Numbered from the stretch's first letter, positions 16,423 to 25,967 are shown. The stretch is 64,000 nt of DNA from Asaia bogorensis_B (GCF_900465315.1 NZ_UBIX01000014.1); one strand, 5' to 3'. Made by a program: numbers and translations. Notes: generated by a model not told the origin, from the sequence alone.

Positions 16423-18216
16423 TCAGGATTTCTTCGAAGGCAGGAACGTGGCCAGCATTTCCTTCGCTGACCCGCGGATCACATCGAGCAGTTCCGGTTC
16501 GGTCGGCAGGGAAGAGAGGAAAGCCTTGGCCTGTTGCAGGGTGATGTGCGGCGGCAAGGGCGGCACGTCGGGATCGGTGCGGGCTTCGAGGATAACAGGT
16601 CGATCCGCGTTCAGGGCCTCTTCCCATGCACCGGCAATCTGATCGGGGTGATCGACGAGGATACCCTTGAGGTCCAACAATTCTGCGTATTTGTGATACG
16701 GGAAATCGGGAATGGATTGCGTGGCGGTCGTCTTGCCCTCGCCAAGCTGGACGCGCTCTTCCCATGTCACCTGATTGAGGTCCTGGTTGTTGAGCACGAG
16801 AACGATCAGTTTAGGATTTTCCCATTGCTTCCAGTATTTGGAGATCGTGATCATCACGTTCAGGCCGTTCATCTGCATCGCCCCATCGCCCATACAGGCA
16901 ATGACGGTCCGTTCAGGAAAGGCCATTTTCGCGGCGACCGCATAAGGTGTGCCAGCTCCAAGCGAGGCAAGGCCGCCCGAGAGCGAGGCCTTCATGCCAC
17001 GACGGATTTTCAGATCCCGCGCAAACCAGTTGGCGACCGAGCCTGAATCGGCGGTGATGATCGCGTTTTCAGGCAAACGGGGTGACAATTCCCAGAACAC
17101 GCGCTGCGGGTTGATCGGGTTGGCGTCCGTCATGGCGCGGGCTTCGAGAACCTTCCACCACGTCTCGACTTCCTTCTCGATTTTTTCGCGCCAGCTACGG
17201 TCGCTCTTGCGCTGCAAAAGCGGAATCAGGGCGCGCAGTGTAGCGGCGCTGTCGCCTTGCAGGCAGACTTCCATCGGGTAGCGCAGAGAGAGGTTGGAGC
17301 CGTTGATGTCGATTTGCACGCCGCGTGCCTGACCCGGATTGGGCAGGAACTCGCTATACGGATAGGCCGAGCCTACCATCAGGAAGGTGTCACATTCCTT
17401 CATCAGATCCCAGGACGGTTTGGTGCCGAGCAAGCCGAGTGAGCCGGTGACATAGGGCAGTTCGTCTGGCACGGCGGCCTTGCCTAGAAGCGCCTTGGCA
17501 ATACCGGCGCCAAGAAGGTCGGCAATTGCGATTAGCTCATCCGTGGCTTCCAGCGCGCCTGCGCCGGCCAGAATAGCGACTTTCTTGCCGGAATTCAGAA
17601 TTTCCGCGGCGGCTTGCAGGCCGTGCATCTCCGGCACGGGGCTGATGACCGTCTCGCCAATGCCGGTATGGGTAAAGCCATGCGCGACAGGCGCTTCCTT
17701 GTAAGGCAGCTCCTGCAGGTCGTTGGGGACGATCACGATGGTGGGGGCACGTTTGTCGCGGGCAATACGCACGGCGCGATCAATGGCGTGCCTCATCTGC
17801 GAAGGTTCGGTAACGGTAACTATATATTCCGAGCCGACATCCTTGCAGAGCGACTGCAGATCGACTTCCTGCTGGTAATTCGATCCAATACAGGTGCGCG
17901 CCTGTTGGCCCATGATGGCAACGACGCCCACATGATCGAGCTTGGCGTCATAAAGCCCGTTGAGCAGGTGAATGGCACCTGGCCCCGAGGTGGCAAAGCA
18001 AAGCCCGACCTGACCTGTGAATTTGGCATGGGCGGAAGCCATGAACGCCGCCATTTCCTCATGGCGCACCTGAACATATTCCACACGCCCGGCATCGATC
18101 TCGCGCTGAAGCGCCACATCGATCCCGCCTGCACCATCGCCGGGATATCCATAGGCCCTTTTCAGGCCCCATTCCTGAAGGCGTTTCCACATGAATTCGC
18201 TGACATTCATGGACAT
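16423..18216 (-). CDS. Thiamine diphosphate-dependent enzyme (pyruvate oxidase/acetolactate synthase-like)
   Basis: 597 residues with the three-domain POX/AHAS layout. The N-terminal Pyr domain contains the catalytic Glu in VRHEEMAAFMA, a central Rossmann domain follows, and the C-terminal PP domain has the ThDP motif GDGAMQMNGLNV ending in LNNQDLN. Candidates are pyruvate dehydrogenase (quinone), pyruvate oxidase or another 2-keto acid decarboxylating enzyme. The ATG at 18216 is chosen with GGAG 10 bases upstream. It is the first gene of the four-gene operon ending in the GMC oxidoreductase, so its product may supply or use a compound handled by that complex. Confidence 0.87.
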   Translation of the reverse strand: MSMNVSEFMWKRLQEWGLKRAYGYPGDGAGGIDVALQREIDAGRVEYVQVRHEEMAAFMASAHAKFTGQVGLCFATSGPGAIHLLNGLYDAKLDHVGVVAIMGQQARTCIGSNYQQEVDLQSLCKDVGSEYIVTVTEPSQMRHAIDRAVRIARDKRAPTIVIVPNDLQELPYKEAPVAHGFTHTGIGETVISPVPEMHGLQAAAEILNSGKKVAILAGAGALEATDELIAIADLLGAGIAKALLGKAAVPDELPYVTGSLGLLGTKPSWDLMKECDTFLMVGSAYPYSEFLPNPGQARGVQIDINGSNLSLRYPMEVCLQGDSAATLRALIPLLQRKSDRSWREKIEKEVETWWKVLEARAMTDANPINPQRVFWELSPRLPENAIITADSGSVANWFARDLKIRRGMKASLSGGLASLGAGTPYAVAAKMAFPERTVIACMGDGAMQMNGLNVMITISKYWKQWENPKLIVLVLNNQDLNQVTWEERVQLGEGKTTATQSIPDFPYHKYAELLDLKGILVDHPDQIAGAWEEALNADRPVILEARTDPDVPPLPPHITLQQAKAFLSSLPTEPELLDVIRGSAKEMLATFLPSKKS

Positions 18217-18502
18217 GGCTCTGATGCTCCGGCGATTGGCTGTGTGCCAGAGCAACGTCGCGTCAAGCGGGAATGTTCATTTTCATACTTTGTAAAATTA
18301 TTTTATATTCATGAACCGGAATGATCAGAATTCGCTGTTTCCTGCGTTATCCGATGCTGAAAACGGCATGAACCGGGACAGGATCAGCGTGGTGCGCGAG
18401 ATGTCACTTTAACGTGACGACGCTGCAAAAGCGCCAGAAGCCTCCGGCCCCGTTCCTGCTCCATTGCCACTGTACCAGCATGAACCTTCGGGAGATCTTT
18501 TC

Positions 18503-19705
18503 ATGTCCATCACGGCCAAACGGCGTTTGAAAGATATCTATCAGCTTACCGATTTCGAGAAGGCCGTGAAACGCTATCTGCCCAAGGCTGTGTATGAGTA
18601 TGTGCGCAATGGCGCCGGGTCGGAAATAACCCTTCGCCGCAACCGGGCCGTCTTTCAGCGCTATTTGTGGCGGCCCTATCGCCTGCGCGATGTGTCCAGT
18701 CTCAACACCAAGATTACCCTTCTGGGTGAGACCTATGACCAGCCTTTCGGGTTTGCCCCGACGGGTGGCGCAGCCATGACCCGTTATGACGCAGACCGTA
18801 TCGAGGCATCGACCGCGCGTCGCCATAACCTTTTCTATGCGCTTTCGGCCAATTCGCTCACACCGCTTGAGGAGATCATACGCATCAATCCCAAGGCCTG
18901 GTTTGCGGCCTATCTGCCCAGCGATATGGGCATCATCGATGGCATGATCGATCGTGTGCAGGAGGCGGGCTATCCCGTCCTTCTCATTACCTGTGACGTG
19001 CCTGTACCCGCGCAACGTATCGCCGAGACACGGGCAGGCTATTCCATGCCAATCCGGCCCAATCTGCGCGCTACACTCGGTGGCATGGCGCATCCGGGCT
19101 GGACCTTGGGCACGCTGGGCCGCACGATCCTGCGTGATCGCAACCCGAAGATCGTGAACATCCGCCCCCAGGGTGGGCCGGGCCTTTTCTCCAATGAGAT
19201 TGCCGCTGTCGGCGGGTCGCCTCACTTCACCTGGGACCATGTCCGCCACATCCGGTCGCGATGGAAAGGCAAGCTCGTGCTCAAGGGGCTGCTGCGTCCG
19301 GAAGATATTGCCGAAGCGGCCCGGATCGGGGCCGATGCGGTTGGCATCTCCGATCACGGTGCCCGTCTGCTCGATTCTACCATCGCTCCGCTTGAAGCTC
19401 TTGGCGAAATCAGGCAGGCCGCGGGCGATATGGCCGTGATTGTCGATAGCGGCTTTCGTTGTGGCGGTGATGTGCTCAAGGCCCTCACGCTCGGCGCCGA
19501 TGCGGTCATGCTGGGGCGCCCGTTCCTTCAGGCCTGTGCGCTGGCGGGCAGTGCCGGGCTCGACAAGGCCATTTCCATTCTCAGCACCGAAATCAGCCGG
19601 GATCTGGCCCTGCTGGGTGTCACCAGTCTGGAGTCACTCGAGGAGGATCTGCTCAAGGATCTGGGCGATGTCCGCTTTGCCGAACAGGCGATGGAAAAAA
19701 CCTGA
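18503..19705 (+). CDS. FMN-dependent 2-hydroxyacid dehydrogenase (lactate/mandelate dehydrogenase family)
   Basis: 400 residues, the (S)-2-hydroxyacid oxidase TIM barrel. FMN-site features include the N-terminal PTGGAAMTRYDAD and the C-terminal VDSGFRCGGDVLKALTLGADAVMLGR. The active-site block reads SDHGARLLDSTIAPLEAL where the family normally has SNHGGRQLD. The catalytic His and Arg are kept, but Asn, Gly and Gln are changed. It oxidises a 2-hydroxyacid to the 2-ketoacid, and the substrate may differ from L-lactate. Start ATG at 18503 has GGGAGA 7 bases upstream. It is divergent from the ThDP enzyme, with a 286-bp gap. Confidence 0.87.
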   Translation: MSITAKRRLKDIYQLTDFEKAVKRYLPKAVYEYVRNGAGSEITLRRNRAVFQRYLWRPYRLRDVSSLNTKITLLGETYDQPFGFAPTGGAAMTRYDADRIEASTARRHNLFYALSANSLTPLEEIIRINPKAWFAAYLPSDMGIIDGMIDRVQEAGYPVLLITCDVPVPAQRIAETRAGYSMPIRPNLRATLGGMAHPGWTLGTLGRTILRDRNPKIVNIRPQGGPGLFSNEIAAVGGSPHFTWDHVRHIRSRWKGKLVLKGLLRPEDIAEAARIGADAVGISDHGARLLDSTIAPLEALGEIRQAAGDMAVIVDSGFRCGGDVLKALTLGADAVMLGRPFLQACALAGSAGLDKAISILSTEISRDLALLGVTSLESLEEDLLKDLGDVRFAEQAMEKT

Positions 19706-19792
19706 TCGATTGGGCAGAGGGGGTATCGGAACGCGGGGCAGCTTGTGCCATGATCGCGCCGAATTCCCACCCCTGGCGTGAAAGACTGGGCT

Positions 19793-20749
19793 ATGAATGC
19801 GACCGAACGCGGCATACGTGAGCAGTTCTCCTTCTGGCGGGCGCTGTCGTCTCCCGGTTCTTCGCCCGAGCCCGGTTTTGCCCATGTGGTGATTGGCTGT
19901 GGCACTTCGGTGCATATCGCTGACAGCATTGCCTGTGCGCTGAACGAGGCCGGGTTTGCCGCGCGTGCGGTGCCGGGCAATGAGTGGACGCGTCGTGCCT
20001 CATCCTATGTACCGGCCGGGACACCCACCCGCATGCTGGCGCTGTCGCGCAGTGGTGAGTCGACCGAGACCGTGGCAGCCGCCGCGGCAGGGCTCAGGGC
20101 AGGGCTCGATGTCTTGGGCGTTACCTGTGCGCCCGGCAGCGCCCTGACGCGCGTTGCGAGCGAATCCTTCGAGGCTGAGACCCATCCCGAGGAGGGGATC
20201 GTGATGACCGCCTCGGCCAGTCTGATGTTGATGACGGGCCTGCGCTATGCCGGGCTGTCCATTACGCCTGATACGATCGTTGCTGCCGAGGCCCTGCTGG
20301 AAGCCTCCGACCCGCATCTCGTTTCACTGATTCAGGGGCGCTCGCATTTCGTGTTTCTTGGCGGCGGCGCCTATTACGGTGTGGCCCGTGAGGGGGCGCT
20401 GAAGATGCAGGAAATGAGCCTTAGCCAGAGCGAGGCGCATCATCCGCTCGAATATCGTCATGGCCCGACCAGCCTGATCGATGAACATTCCTTTGTGGTC
20501 ATGCTCTATCATCCTGATACCCGCGAAGAGGAAGAGCAGGTAGCGCGTGAGGTGATGGAGAAGGGAGCGGTCGTGCTTGGCCTTGGCGGTCTGGGTACGA
20601 TTTCTCTCCCTGTGGGCGGCGATCATGGCGCGGGACCGCTGGTATGTCTGCCCGTGCTGCAACTTCTGGGCGAGTACGTGGCGCGCGCCAACGGGCTCGA
20701 CACGCTGGCGCCGCGTCATCTGACCAAGGTCGTCACATTCGACGCCTGA
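19793..20749 (+). CDS. Double SIS-domain protein (sugar-phosphate isomerase/deaminase-like)
   Basis: 318 residues with two SIS folds. The first has GCGTSVHIADS and LSRSGESTETV (the phosphosugar Ser/Thr loop), the second LGGGAYYGVAREGALKMQEMS and the conserved HHPLEYRHGP, as in GlmS C-terminal and AgaS-type proteins. No glutaminase domain is present, so it is not GlmS itself. It probably isomerises or deaminates a phosphorylated amino sugar. It lies 87 bp after the FMN dehydrogenase and may be co-transcribed. A GTG at 19778 is an alternative start. Confidence 0.85.
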   Translation: MNATERGIREQFSFWRALSSPGSSPEPGFAHVVIGCGTSVHIADSIACALNEAGFAARAVPGNEWTRRASSYVPAGTPTRMLALSRSGESTETVAAAAAGLRAGLDVLGVTCAPGSALTRVASESFEAETHPEEGIVMTASASLMLMTGLRYAGLSITPDTIVAAEALLEASDPHLVSLIQGRSHFVFLGGGAYYGVAREGALKMQEMSLSQSEAHHPLEYRHGPTSLIDEHSFVVMLYHPDTREEEEQVAREVMEKGAVVLGLGGLGTISLPVGGDHGAGPLVCLPVLQLLGEYVARANGLDTLAPRHLTKVVTFDA

Positions 20750-20939
20750 CAGGTTAATCCCGGGCAAGGTGCTCTTGCCCCGTGTTGCATCCGATGGGGC
20801 AGCCATCGAGCCACGGGTGAGGTCGTGCCTCAGGTGTGTCTGACACCGATGGCACGAGCCTATGGCAACCCGGACGGTCGCCAGACGCTGGGAGCGAGGA
20901 AAAATCGAATTCCTCGCCCAGACCTGCCGGAGCCGATCG

Positions 20940-22010
20940 ATGCGCGCACCCATCGCCTACCACCCCGACATCGAGAAAGGCTCGACAGATGAAGGGGCCA
21001 CTCACGAGCAACTGCGTGGGACATTCAGGCGCATCATTACGGCGACGCATCGTGATATCGGTACGGCTTCGCGCGGGGTTCATGCCAAGAGCCATGCCCT
21101 GCTTGAAGGGACATTGCATGTGGCGGCCAATCTTCCGCCGGAGCTTGCACAAGGGCTTTTTGCGACACCCGGTGCCTATCGCCTGACGGCACGGCTTTCA
21201 GCCATACCGGGCGATCCGCTGCGCGATGCCGTTTCAGGTCCACGTGGCTTTGCCCTGAAAATTCATGACGTGCCCGGTCCGCTGCTGGAAGACAACAAGG
21301 GGGTGGCGGTACAGGACTTCCTGTTTGCCAACGGTGCCGTTTTCGGGGCACCCGATGCCAGGGGATTTCTGCAGAATCTGCGCGTGCTGGCGCTGACAAC
21401 CGATCGGGCAGAGGGAGCCAAGGCGTCGCTTTCGCGCGCGCTGCGCCTGATACAGCGTTTATTGACGCGCTTTGCCAGACCCAGTGCCACCCTTGCTGCG
21501 CTGGGTGGATTTACACCCACTCATCCGCTGGGCGACCGGTTTTATTCGCAGGTGCCGGTGCGTTTTGGTGATTATGTCGCGAAGCTCGATCTCGTACCTG
21601 AGTCAGAGAGCTTTCGTCGGCTGACAGGCCGGTTGATCGATATCGATCATGATCCGGTTGCGATACGCCGGGCGATCAGGCGCGTCATGGCGCAGGAAGG
21701 TGGTCGCTTCAGCCTGCGCGCGCAGCTGTGCCGCGATGAAAAGCAGCAACCTGTCGAGAATGCCGCAACAGAGTGGAGCGAGGCTCTCAGCCCTTTCCAC
21801 ACTGTGGCAACGCTCGAACTCCCGCCACAGGATAGCTGGAACGAAGCGCAATCATACCAGATCGATGAATGTCTCTCGTTTTCACCCTGGCATGGGCTCG
21901 AGGCGCACAGACCGCTTGGCAATATCATGCGCGCCCGACGCGCGGCCTATCCTTTCTCTGCGGGATTGCGGTCCAGGCTGAACGGATGTCCGATGAAGTT
22001 CCTGCCCTGA
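20940..22010 (+). CDS. Catalase-like haem protein (SrpA/mini-catalase type)
   Basis: 356 residues, shorter than a true monofunctional catalase (about 480). Visible catalase-fold features are RGVHAKSHALLEGTLHV (distal His region), PRGFALKIHDV and QDFLFAN, and near the end RARRAAYPFSAGLR, which carries the proximal Arg-x3-Tyr haem ligand pattern. Proteins of this group may act as peroxidases on organic hydroperoxides rather than catalases. The ATG at 20940 has GGAG 8 bases upstream. It is a stand-alone gene with no clear partner. Confidence 0.82.
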   Translation: MRAPIAYHPDIEKGSTDEGATHEQLRGTFRRIITATHRDIGTASRGVHAKSHALLEGTLHVAANLPPELAQGLFATPGAYRLTARLSAIPGDPLRDAVSGPRGFALKIHDVPGPLLEDNKGVAVQDFLFANGAVFGAPDARGFLQNLRVLALTTDRAEGAKASLSRALRLIQRLLTRFARPSATLAALGGFTPTHPLGDRFYSQVPVRFGDYVAKLDLVPESESFRRLTGRLIDIDHDPVAIRRAIRRVMAQEGGRFSLRAQLCRDEKQQPVENAATEWSEALSPFHTVATLELPPQDSWNEAQSYQIDECLSFSPWHGLEAHRPLGNIMRARRAAYPFSAGLRSRLNGCPMKFLP

Positions 22011-22548
22011 GAGAGGGCAGCCTGTCGATATGTCGTGACATATCATGACGCATAAGGTCTGCAGGCATCCTAGGCGATGATATGCTGTGACGTAGCGCGG
22101 ACCACGGGTCCCATACGTCACGAGTTTCCGAGCGCAAGTCCATAGGGCCGGGATCGCAAGGCCGGAACAGGAATTCCCTCCCGAAAGCCCCGACGCGACT
22201 TTTTTGATAAAATTTGCAGCCCTCCCGGCGCAATATTGCCGGGCCCCTAACCCGCCCTCCCTTCCTATTGAGTCAACACGTGGTAGATAAAAGTGCGTGA
22301 TGCATTTTGCGGTTGTTACGGTGCTGGACGTAAGTGTTATCGGCGGATTCGAACCGCTCCGGCCGTCCCGTGACCTACCTGGAATGCCGGCATTGCCCTG
22401 CCGGCGAGGGTGTGTGTTCGCTCTCGATGGGTTGGTACCGACTGCAACTCAGATGATTGGTTCCTCCAGAAAGATACCGGTGAAGTGCGACGATGAGTGT
22501 TGTAAAATATTCCGCTCTCCGTCTCGAAACGAGATAAAAATCAAGAAA
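22011..22548. other. Long intergenic region, nothing convincing seen
   Basis: 538 bp between convergent genes. I looked for tRNA, small genes and repeats. A tRNA T-arm-like stretch near 22350 (GGATTCGAACC) has no matching acceptor stem. Possible short reading frames here have no recognisable protein character. Confidence 0.5.
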
Positions 22549-23004
22549 TCAAATGAGTTCGGAATTCCAGTTATTTTTCTGTATTTTCGCTTCGAGCAAG
22601 CGAAGTCTCTTCGCGTAATCATCCACCATCTTCTGTATCTCTGCTACTGATACGGTGGGATAAAAGCGGATTTCAGATTTTGTAAGACGCGACTGCGTGA
22701 CCGTGGCCTCTCTGGTGAGATCACGATAAGTCGCCAGGCGCAATCGCAACATGTCACGCTCTGCCAACGCTTGTGTCATCGTTATTCCATCGTCCAGCAT
22801 CGTCGTCGCATTGGTCGCATTGATACGTGTGATGAGAGATTGTAGCGATGTGATATCCTGATCGTACTCTGCAAGGATCTGCCTGGGGTCTTCTGCGGGC
22901 GTATCGCCTTCCTGCACTTTTGCGTTTCTGAGAAGTCGCGCTTTCAGCTGTTCCAGCCGTTTCGCGAGATCCGAGCGCATTGTAAGAGCTTCAGCAAGAA
23001 ACAT
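22549..23004 (-). CDS. DIP1984 family protein (septicolysin-like)
   Basis: 151 residues. The family pattern is clear: MFLAEALTMRSDLAKRLEQLKARL at the N-terminus with the core LAEAL, then VQEGDTPAEDP, LITRINATNA, MTQALAERD, and a C-terminal KSEIRF...IQKNNW block. Mostly alpha-helical and probably coiled coil. Members occur widely in bacteria and are often annotated as septicolysin, but no function is established. No operon partner is visible. It is divergent from the porin gene across an AT-rich 404-bp region. Confidence 0.88.
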   Translation of the reverse strand: MFLAEALTMRSDLAKRLEQLKARLLRNAKVQEGDTPAEDPRQILAEYDQDITSLQSLITRINATNATTMLDDGITMTQALAERDMLRLRLATYRDLTREATVTQSRLTKSEIRFYPTVSVAEIQKMVDDYAKRLRLLEAKIQKNNWNSELI

Positions 23005-23408
23005 TGCGGCCTAACCCTCTCTACTCATGCAGGTTTGCTCCAACCCCAGCCATTATGCCTGGCGCTGTCAAGAGCTGGGGAGCAATTTGCCAGAACGCCA
23101 GATTTCGTTGCCGGGTATCATGGCAAAGAGGTTGTGGATGCATCTGTGCCAGATGCGGAGATCATCATATCTGTTCGGATTGAAAATCACATTATAGATA
23201 TATAAGTATTCTCAAGTATAAATATGGAGCTTTTCGAGCTTATTATTATTTTATATACAACACATAAATTCACATTTGATAATATGACAAATTGTTTCTT
23301 TCGTTTGATTGCAGAGTCGGTGTTTTGTCATAAAACAGTCATTCAACTGACTTATTGGGTCGTTTATAGCATCGCGCATACGGTCCAGAGGCAAAGTCAG
23401 TCAAATTC
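23005..23408. other. AT-rich divergent promoter region
   Basis: About 400 bp, strikingly AT-rich from 23160 to 23310 compared with its surroundings. It holds a promoter-like pair (TTGAAA at 23180 and TATAAG at 23201, 15-bp spacing, weak) and the Pho-box-like repeat listed separately. No gene seen. Confidence 0.5.
23325..23342 (+). promoter_or_regulatory. Pho-box-like direct repeat upstream of the porin gene
   Basis: TTGTCAT-AAAA-CAGTCAT: two 7-bp repeats separated by four A residues, the 7-4-7 layout of PhoB sites. Each half matches CTGTCAT in six of seven positions. It lies about 66 bp upstream of the porin start, which is the right place for activation under phosphate limitation. Confidence 0.68.
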
Positions 23409-25340
23409 ATGCGCGCGCGTTCCCTTACTTCCCTGCTGCTTCTATGCGGCGTTGTCATGCCGGAATCCGGTTTTGCCGCGGGGCAATCAGATGACATCGC
23501 CGCCCTGCGCCGTGAAATGCTTGAAATGCGGGCGCAGATGCAGGGGCAGATCAGCGATCTGCGTCGCGAACTGGCGAAGGAACGCACGCTGCGCCGTCAG
23601 TCAGAGCTTGCGCAAAACAAGGCGGTGTCTAACCGTCATAGTCGTGTCACCGGCGTTGTTGGCACAGCCAGCCCTCATGATGTCGCTGATGCGCGACCGG
23701 GCTTGCCTGTGAGATCCGATGGGCCGCAGCCAATCCAGCCTCGTGACGATGCACCTGATGTTCGCACGGCATCAGCCGGGGCGGGCAGCGCTGTCGTGCA
23801 AACTGCTCGCACGGCTCAAACCTCGGCGTCTCCTTCCAGATCGGGGAGCGGGACCGTATCGCCCGGCCCTGCATCGCCCGGTTTTATATCACCCGGTCAG
23901 CCGACCAATGCTGGAGGGGAAGGCATACAGTTGGCCTCGGCCCGGTCACATGGGGAGGGCAAGCCCTCTGACCCACAGGTAGCTTATGATACCCATCTGA
24001 TCCCGCCGCCCGATCATGGTCTGAACATGTCATTGGCCGATTTCCGCCGGGCCACGAAATCTGCTGAAACGGTCGATATCGGGGGGATACGGATTGGCTT
24101 TCCTGCCGGGCGTCCGACCATCGCATCCAGTGACGGGCTCTATGCCTTTTCGGTGGGGCTGGTCATGCATCTGGATATTGGCGGTTTTCCGTCAACGGGC
24201 GGTACGGCGCAGGGGCAGACCGGCCGTTTCCCCAAGATGAATGAAAATGCCCGTCGTCTGCGTCTGCCGCTGACATGGCGTTATGGCAATCTTCTGGCCA
24301 ACCTTACGCCAGAATGGGGGCGAACGGTCGACGGGACGGCTGGGCTCTATGAGGCCAATATGGTCTATAGTGGCATTCACAATTCGCAGTTCACCTTCGG
24401 TTATTACCAGCCGCGCGTGACGATGCAGGATTCAGAATCGTCCAACGGCTTCATCCTGATGGAGCGTGCCTCGATTTCGGAAGTAGTGCGTCTGATTGCT
24501 GCGGGCGATACCCGTATGAGCCTTGGTGGGCGCACGCATGAAAAGCGCTGGTATCTCGGCGCTTATCTGACGGGTCAGACCTATGGTGATCGCACCAATG
24601 ACCCCACAGTGTCCGACAGCCAGATGGGTGGTTTGCTGCGTGTGGCAGGTCGCCCGGTGGCAACACCCAATGTCGATCTTCACCTTGGCATGTCCTCCAC
24701 CATGTCTTTCAAACGCAACCAGACGTCGCAGGGGCGTGTCCTCTCGCTCAGCGATCGTCCTGAGACACGCCTGACCAATGAGCGTCTCGTCTCTACCGGG
24801 ACCATCGCCGATATCGGCAAGGTCTGGGCGATCGGCCCGGAAATCGCCCTGCGCTACAAGGCCGCGCTCATCCAGGCGGAATATTATCATATCGGTGTCG
24901 ACCGAACCGCAGCTGCAAGGGGCAAGGGTCCCGCGCCCAATCTCGGCTTTGACGGCTATTACGTGGCGGGCAGCTACACCCTGTTCGGACAGCCGCGGCG
25001 CTACAGCCCCAAGGATGCCGCGTTTTCGTCGCCCGCCCCGACAGAGGATTTCGATATCTGGAACAACAAATGGGGCGCGCTCGAACTGGTCGGACGCTGG
25101 AGTGTGCTCGATTTCAACAGCAATCTGCGCGGCGATGCGCCCGCCTCGGTAACGGGCGGGGTGCGCGGTGGCACCCAAACCGTCTGGGCGGGCGGGCTGA
25201 ACTGGTACATCAACCGGCATTATCGCATCCAGCTTCAATACAGTCACATCGATGCCACGCGCTCCCAGACGGTCGGCACAGTCAATAACAAGGGCCGTTC
25301 GATCAACGCTGTGGGCAGCCGTATCCAGGCCGCTTTCTGA
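23409..25340 (+). CDS. Phosphate-selective porin O/P family outer membrane protein
   Basis: 643 residues. A Sec signal peptide (1-23, ending GFAA) is followed by a predicted coiled coil (about 28-65, heptad-like EMLEMRAQMQ), a Pro/Ser-rich linker to about 200, then the barrel. Barrel landmarks typical of OprO/OprP are IGGIRIGFPAG, HNSQFTFGYYQPRVTMQDSESSNG and FILMERASISEV, with a C-terminal Phe for barrel assembly. It should form a trimeric channel for phosphate or polyphosphate. A Pho-box-like repeat in the promoter agrees with induction under phosphate starvation. The long low-complexity linker is unusual in length. Confidence 0.87.
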   Translation: MRARSLTSLLLLCGVVMPESGFAAGQSDDIAALRREMLEMRAQMQGQISDLRRELAKERTLRRQSELAQNKAVSNRHSRVTGVVGTASPHDVADARPGLPVRSDGPQPIQPRDDAPDVRTASAGAGSAVVQTARTAQTSASPSRSGSGTVSPGPASPGFISPGQPTNAGGEGIQLASARSHGEGKPSDPQVAYDTHLIPPPDHGLNMSLADFRRATKSAETVDIGGIRIGFPAGRPTIASSDGLYAFSVGLVMHLDIGGFPSTGGTAQGQTGRFPKMNENARRLRLPLTWRYGNLLANLTPEWGRTVDGTAGLYEANMVYSGIHNSQFTFGYYQPRVTMQDSESSNGFILMERASISEVVRLIAAGDTRMSLGGRTHEKRWYLGAYLTGQTYGDRTNDPTVSDSQMGGLLRVAGRPVATPNVDLHLGMSSTMSFKRNQTSQGRVLSLSDRPETRLTNERLVSTGTIADIGKVWAIGPEIALRYKAALIQAEYYHIGVDRTAAARGKGPAPNLGFDGYYVAGSYTLFGQPRRYSPKDAAFSSPAPTEDFDIWNNKWGALELVGRWSVLDFNSNLRGDAPASVTGGVRGGTQTVWAGGLNWYINRHYRIQLQYSHIDATRSQTVGTVNNKGRSINAVGSRIQAAF

Positions 25341-25400
25341 GCCGATGCCCCAGTTCGGAACGACCCGGCGTCAGGGGCATCTCCCTCGGTCAGAAGGTCT

Positions 25401-25967
25401 TCAGCGTGGGGGGAGCGTATTGGCGATGCGGTCAGCCAGTTGCTCGAACAGTTTCTGCAGCAGGGCCGCCTTGGCCGCATCATCGGCGACACTGCCCTGC
25501 ACGCTGAGACTGGCACGGCCCTGACGCGCCGGGCGGGCGTCGTCGCCGGGCAGATCGGTCCATGAGGCGAGCAGAATAGCCTGACCTTGCCTGGTCAAAT
25601 CCATACGCTCAATCGTGATGCTCAGGCGTGACTCTGGGGTTTCCAGAGGAGAATGGGCCGTGATCGTGCGTTGCGGCCAGTCCTGCGAAAGGCGCGCCAC
25701 GATCAGATCAGTTGCTGATTGCGACAGGCGGCTGGCCCAGCGCCCGTTGCTGCTGCGTATCAATCGGCTGCCATCACGAACCAGAATATCCTGTGTATCC
25801 AGATAATCCGGCATGACGATGCGCGGAACATAGACCACCGCCGTTCCCGTGCCTGCCGGTATGGCCGTGCCCGGATCCGGGGCAATTGTATAGAACTGTA
25901 CGGGCGCCGAGGCACAGCCCGTCAGCAGGCCCAGAGCGATGGCTGGAATAAGCTGGCGCGTTTTCAT
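25401..25967 (-). CDS. PqiC-type ABC transport auxiliary lipoprotein
   Basis: 188 residues. A lipoprotein signal ends in the lipobox LTGC (Cys18). The rest matches the ABC-transporter auxiliary family (PqiC/DUF330), with VQFYTIAP near the start and RSSNGRWASRLSQSATDLI in the middle. In PqiABC/Mla-like systems this outer-membrane lipoprotein docks with the MCE protein to bridge the periplasm. Its ATG overlaps the MCE gene stop by four bases (ATGA), so it is the last gene of the operon. Confidence 0.85.
   Translation of the reverse strand: MKTRQLIPAIALGLLTGCASAPVQFYTIAPDPGTAIPAGTGTAVVYVPRIVMPDYLDTQDILVRDGSRLIRSSNGRWASRLSQSATDLIVARLSQDWPQRTITAHSPLETPESRLSITIERMDLTRQGQAILLASWTDLPGDDARPARQGRASLSVQGSVADDAAKAALLQKLFEQLADRIANTLPPR

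Noticed and set aside
22331..22400. tRNA-like T arm (GGATTCGAACC)
   Set aside because: No acceptor or anticodon stem can be formed at the right distance on either strand.
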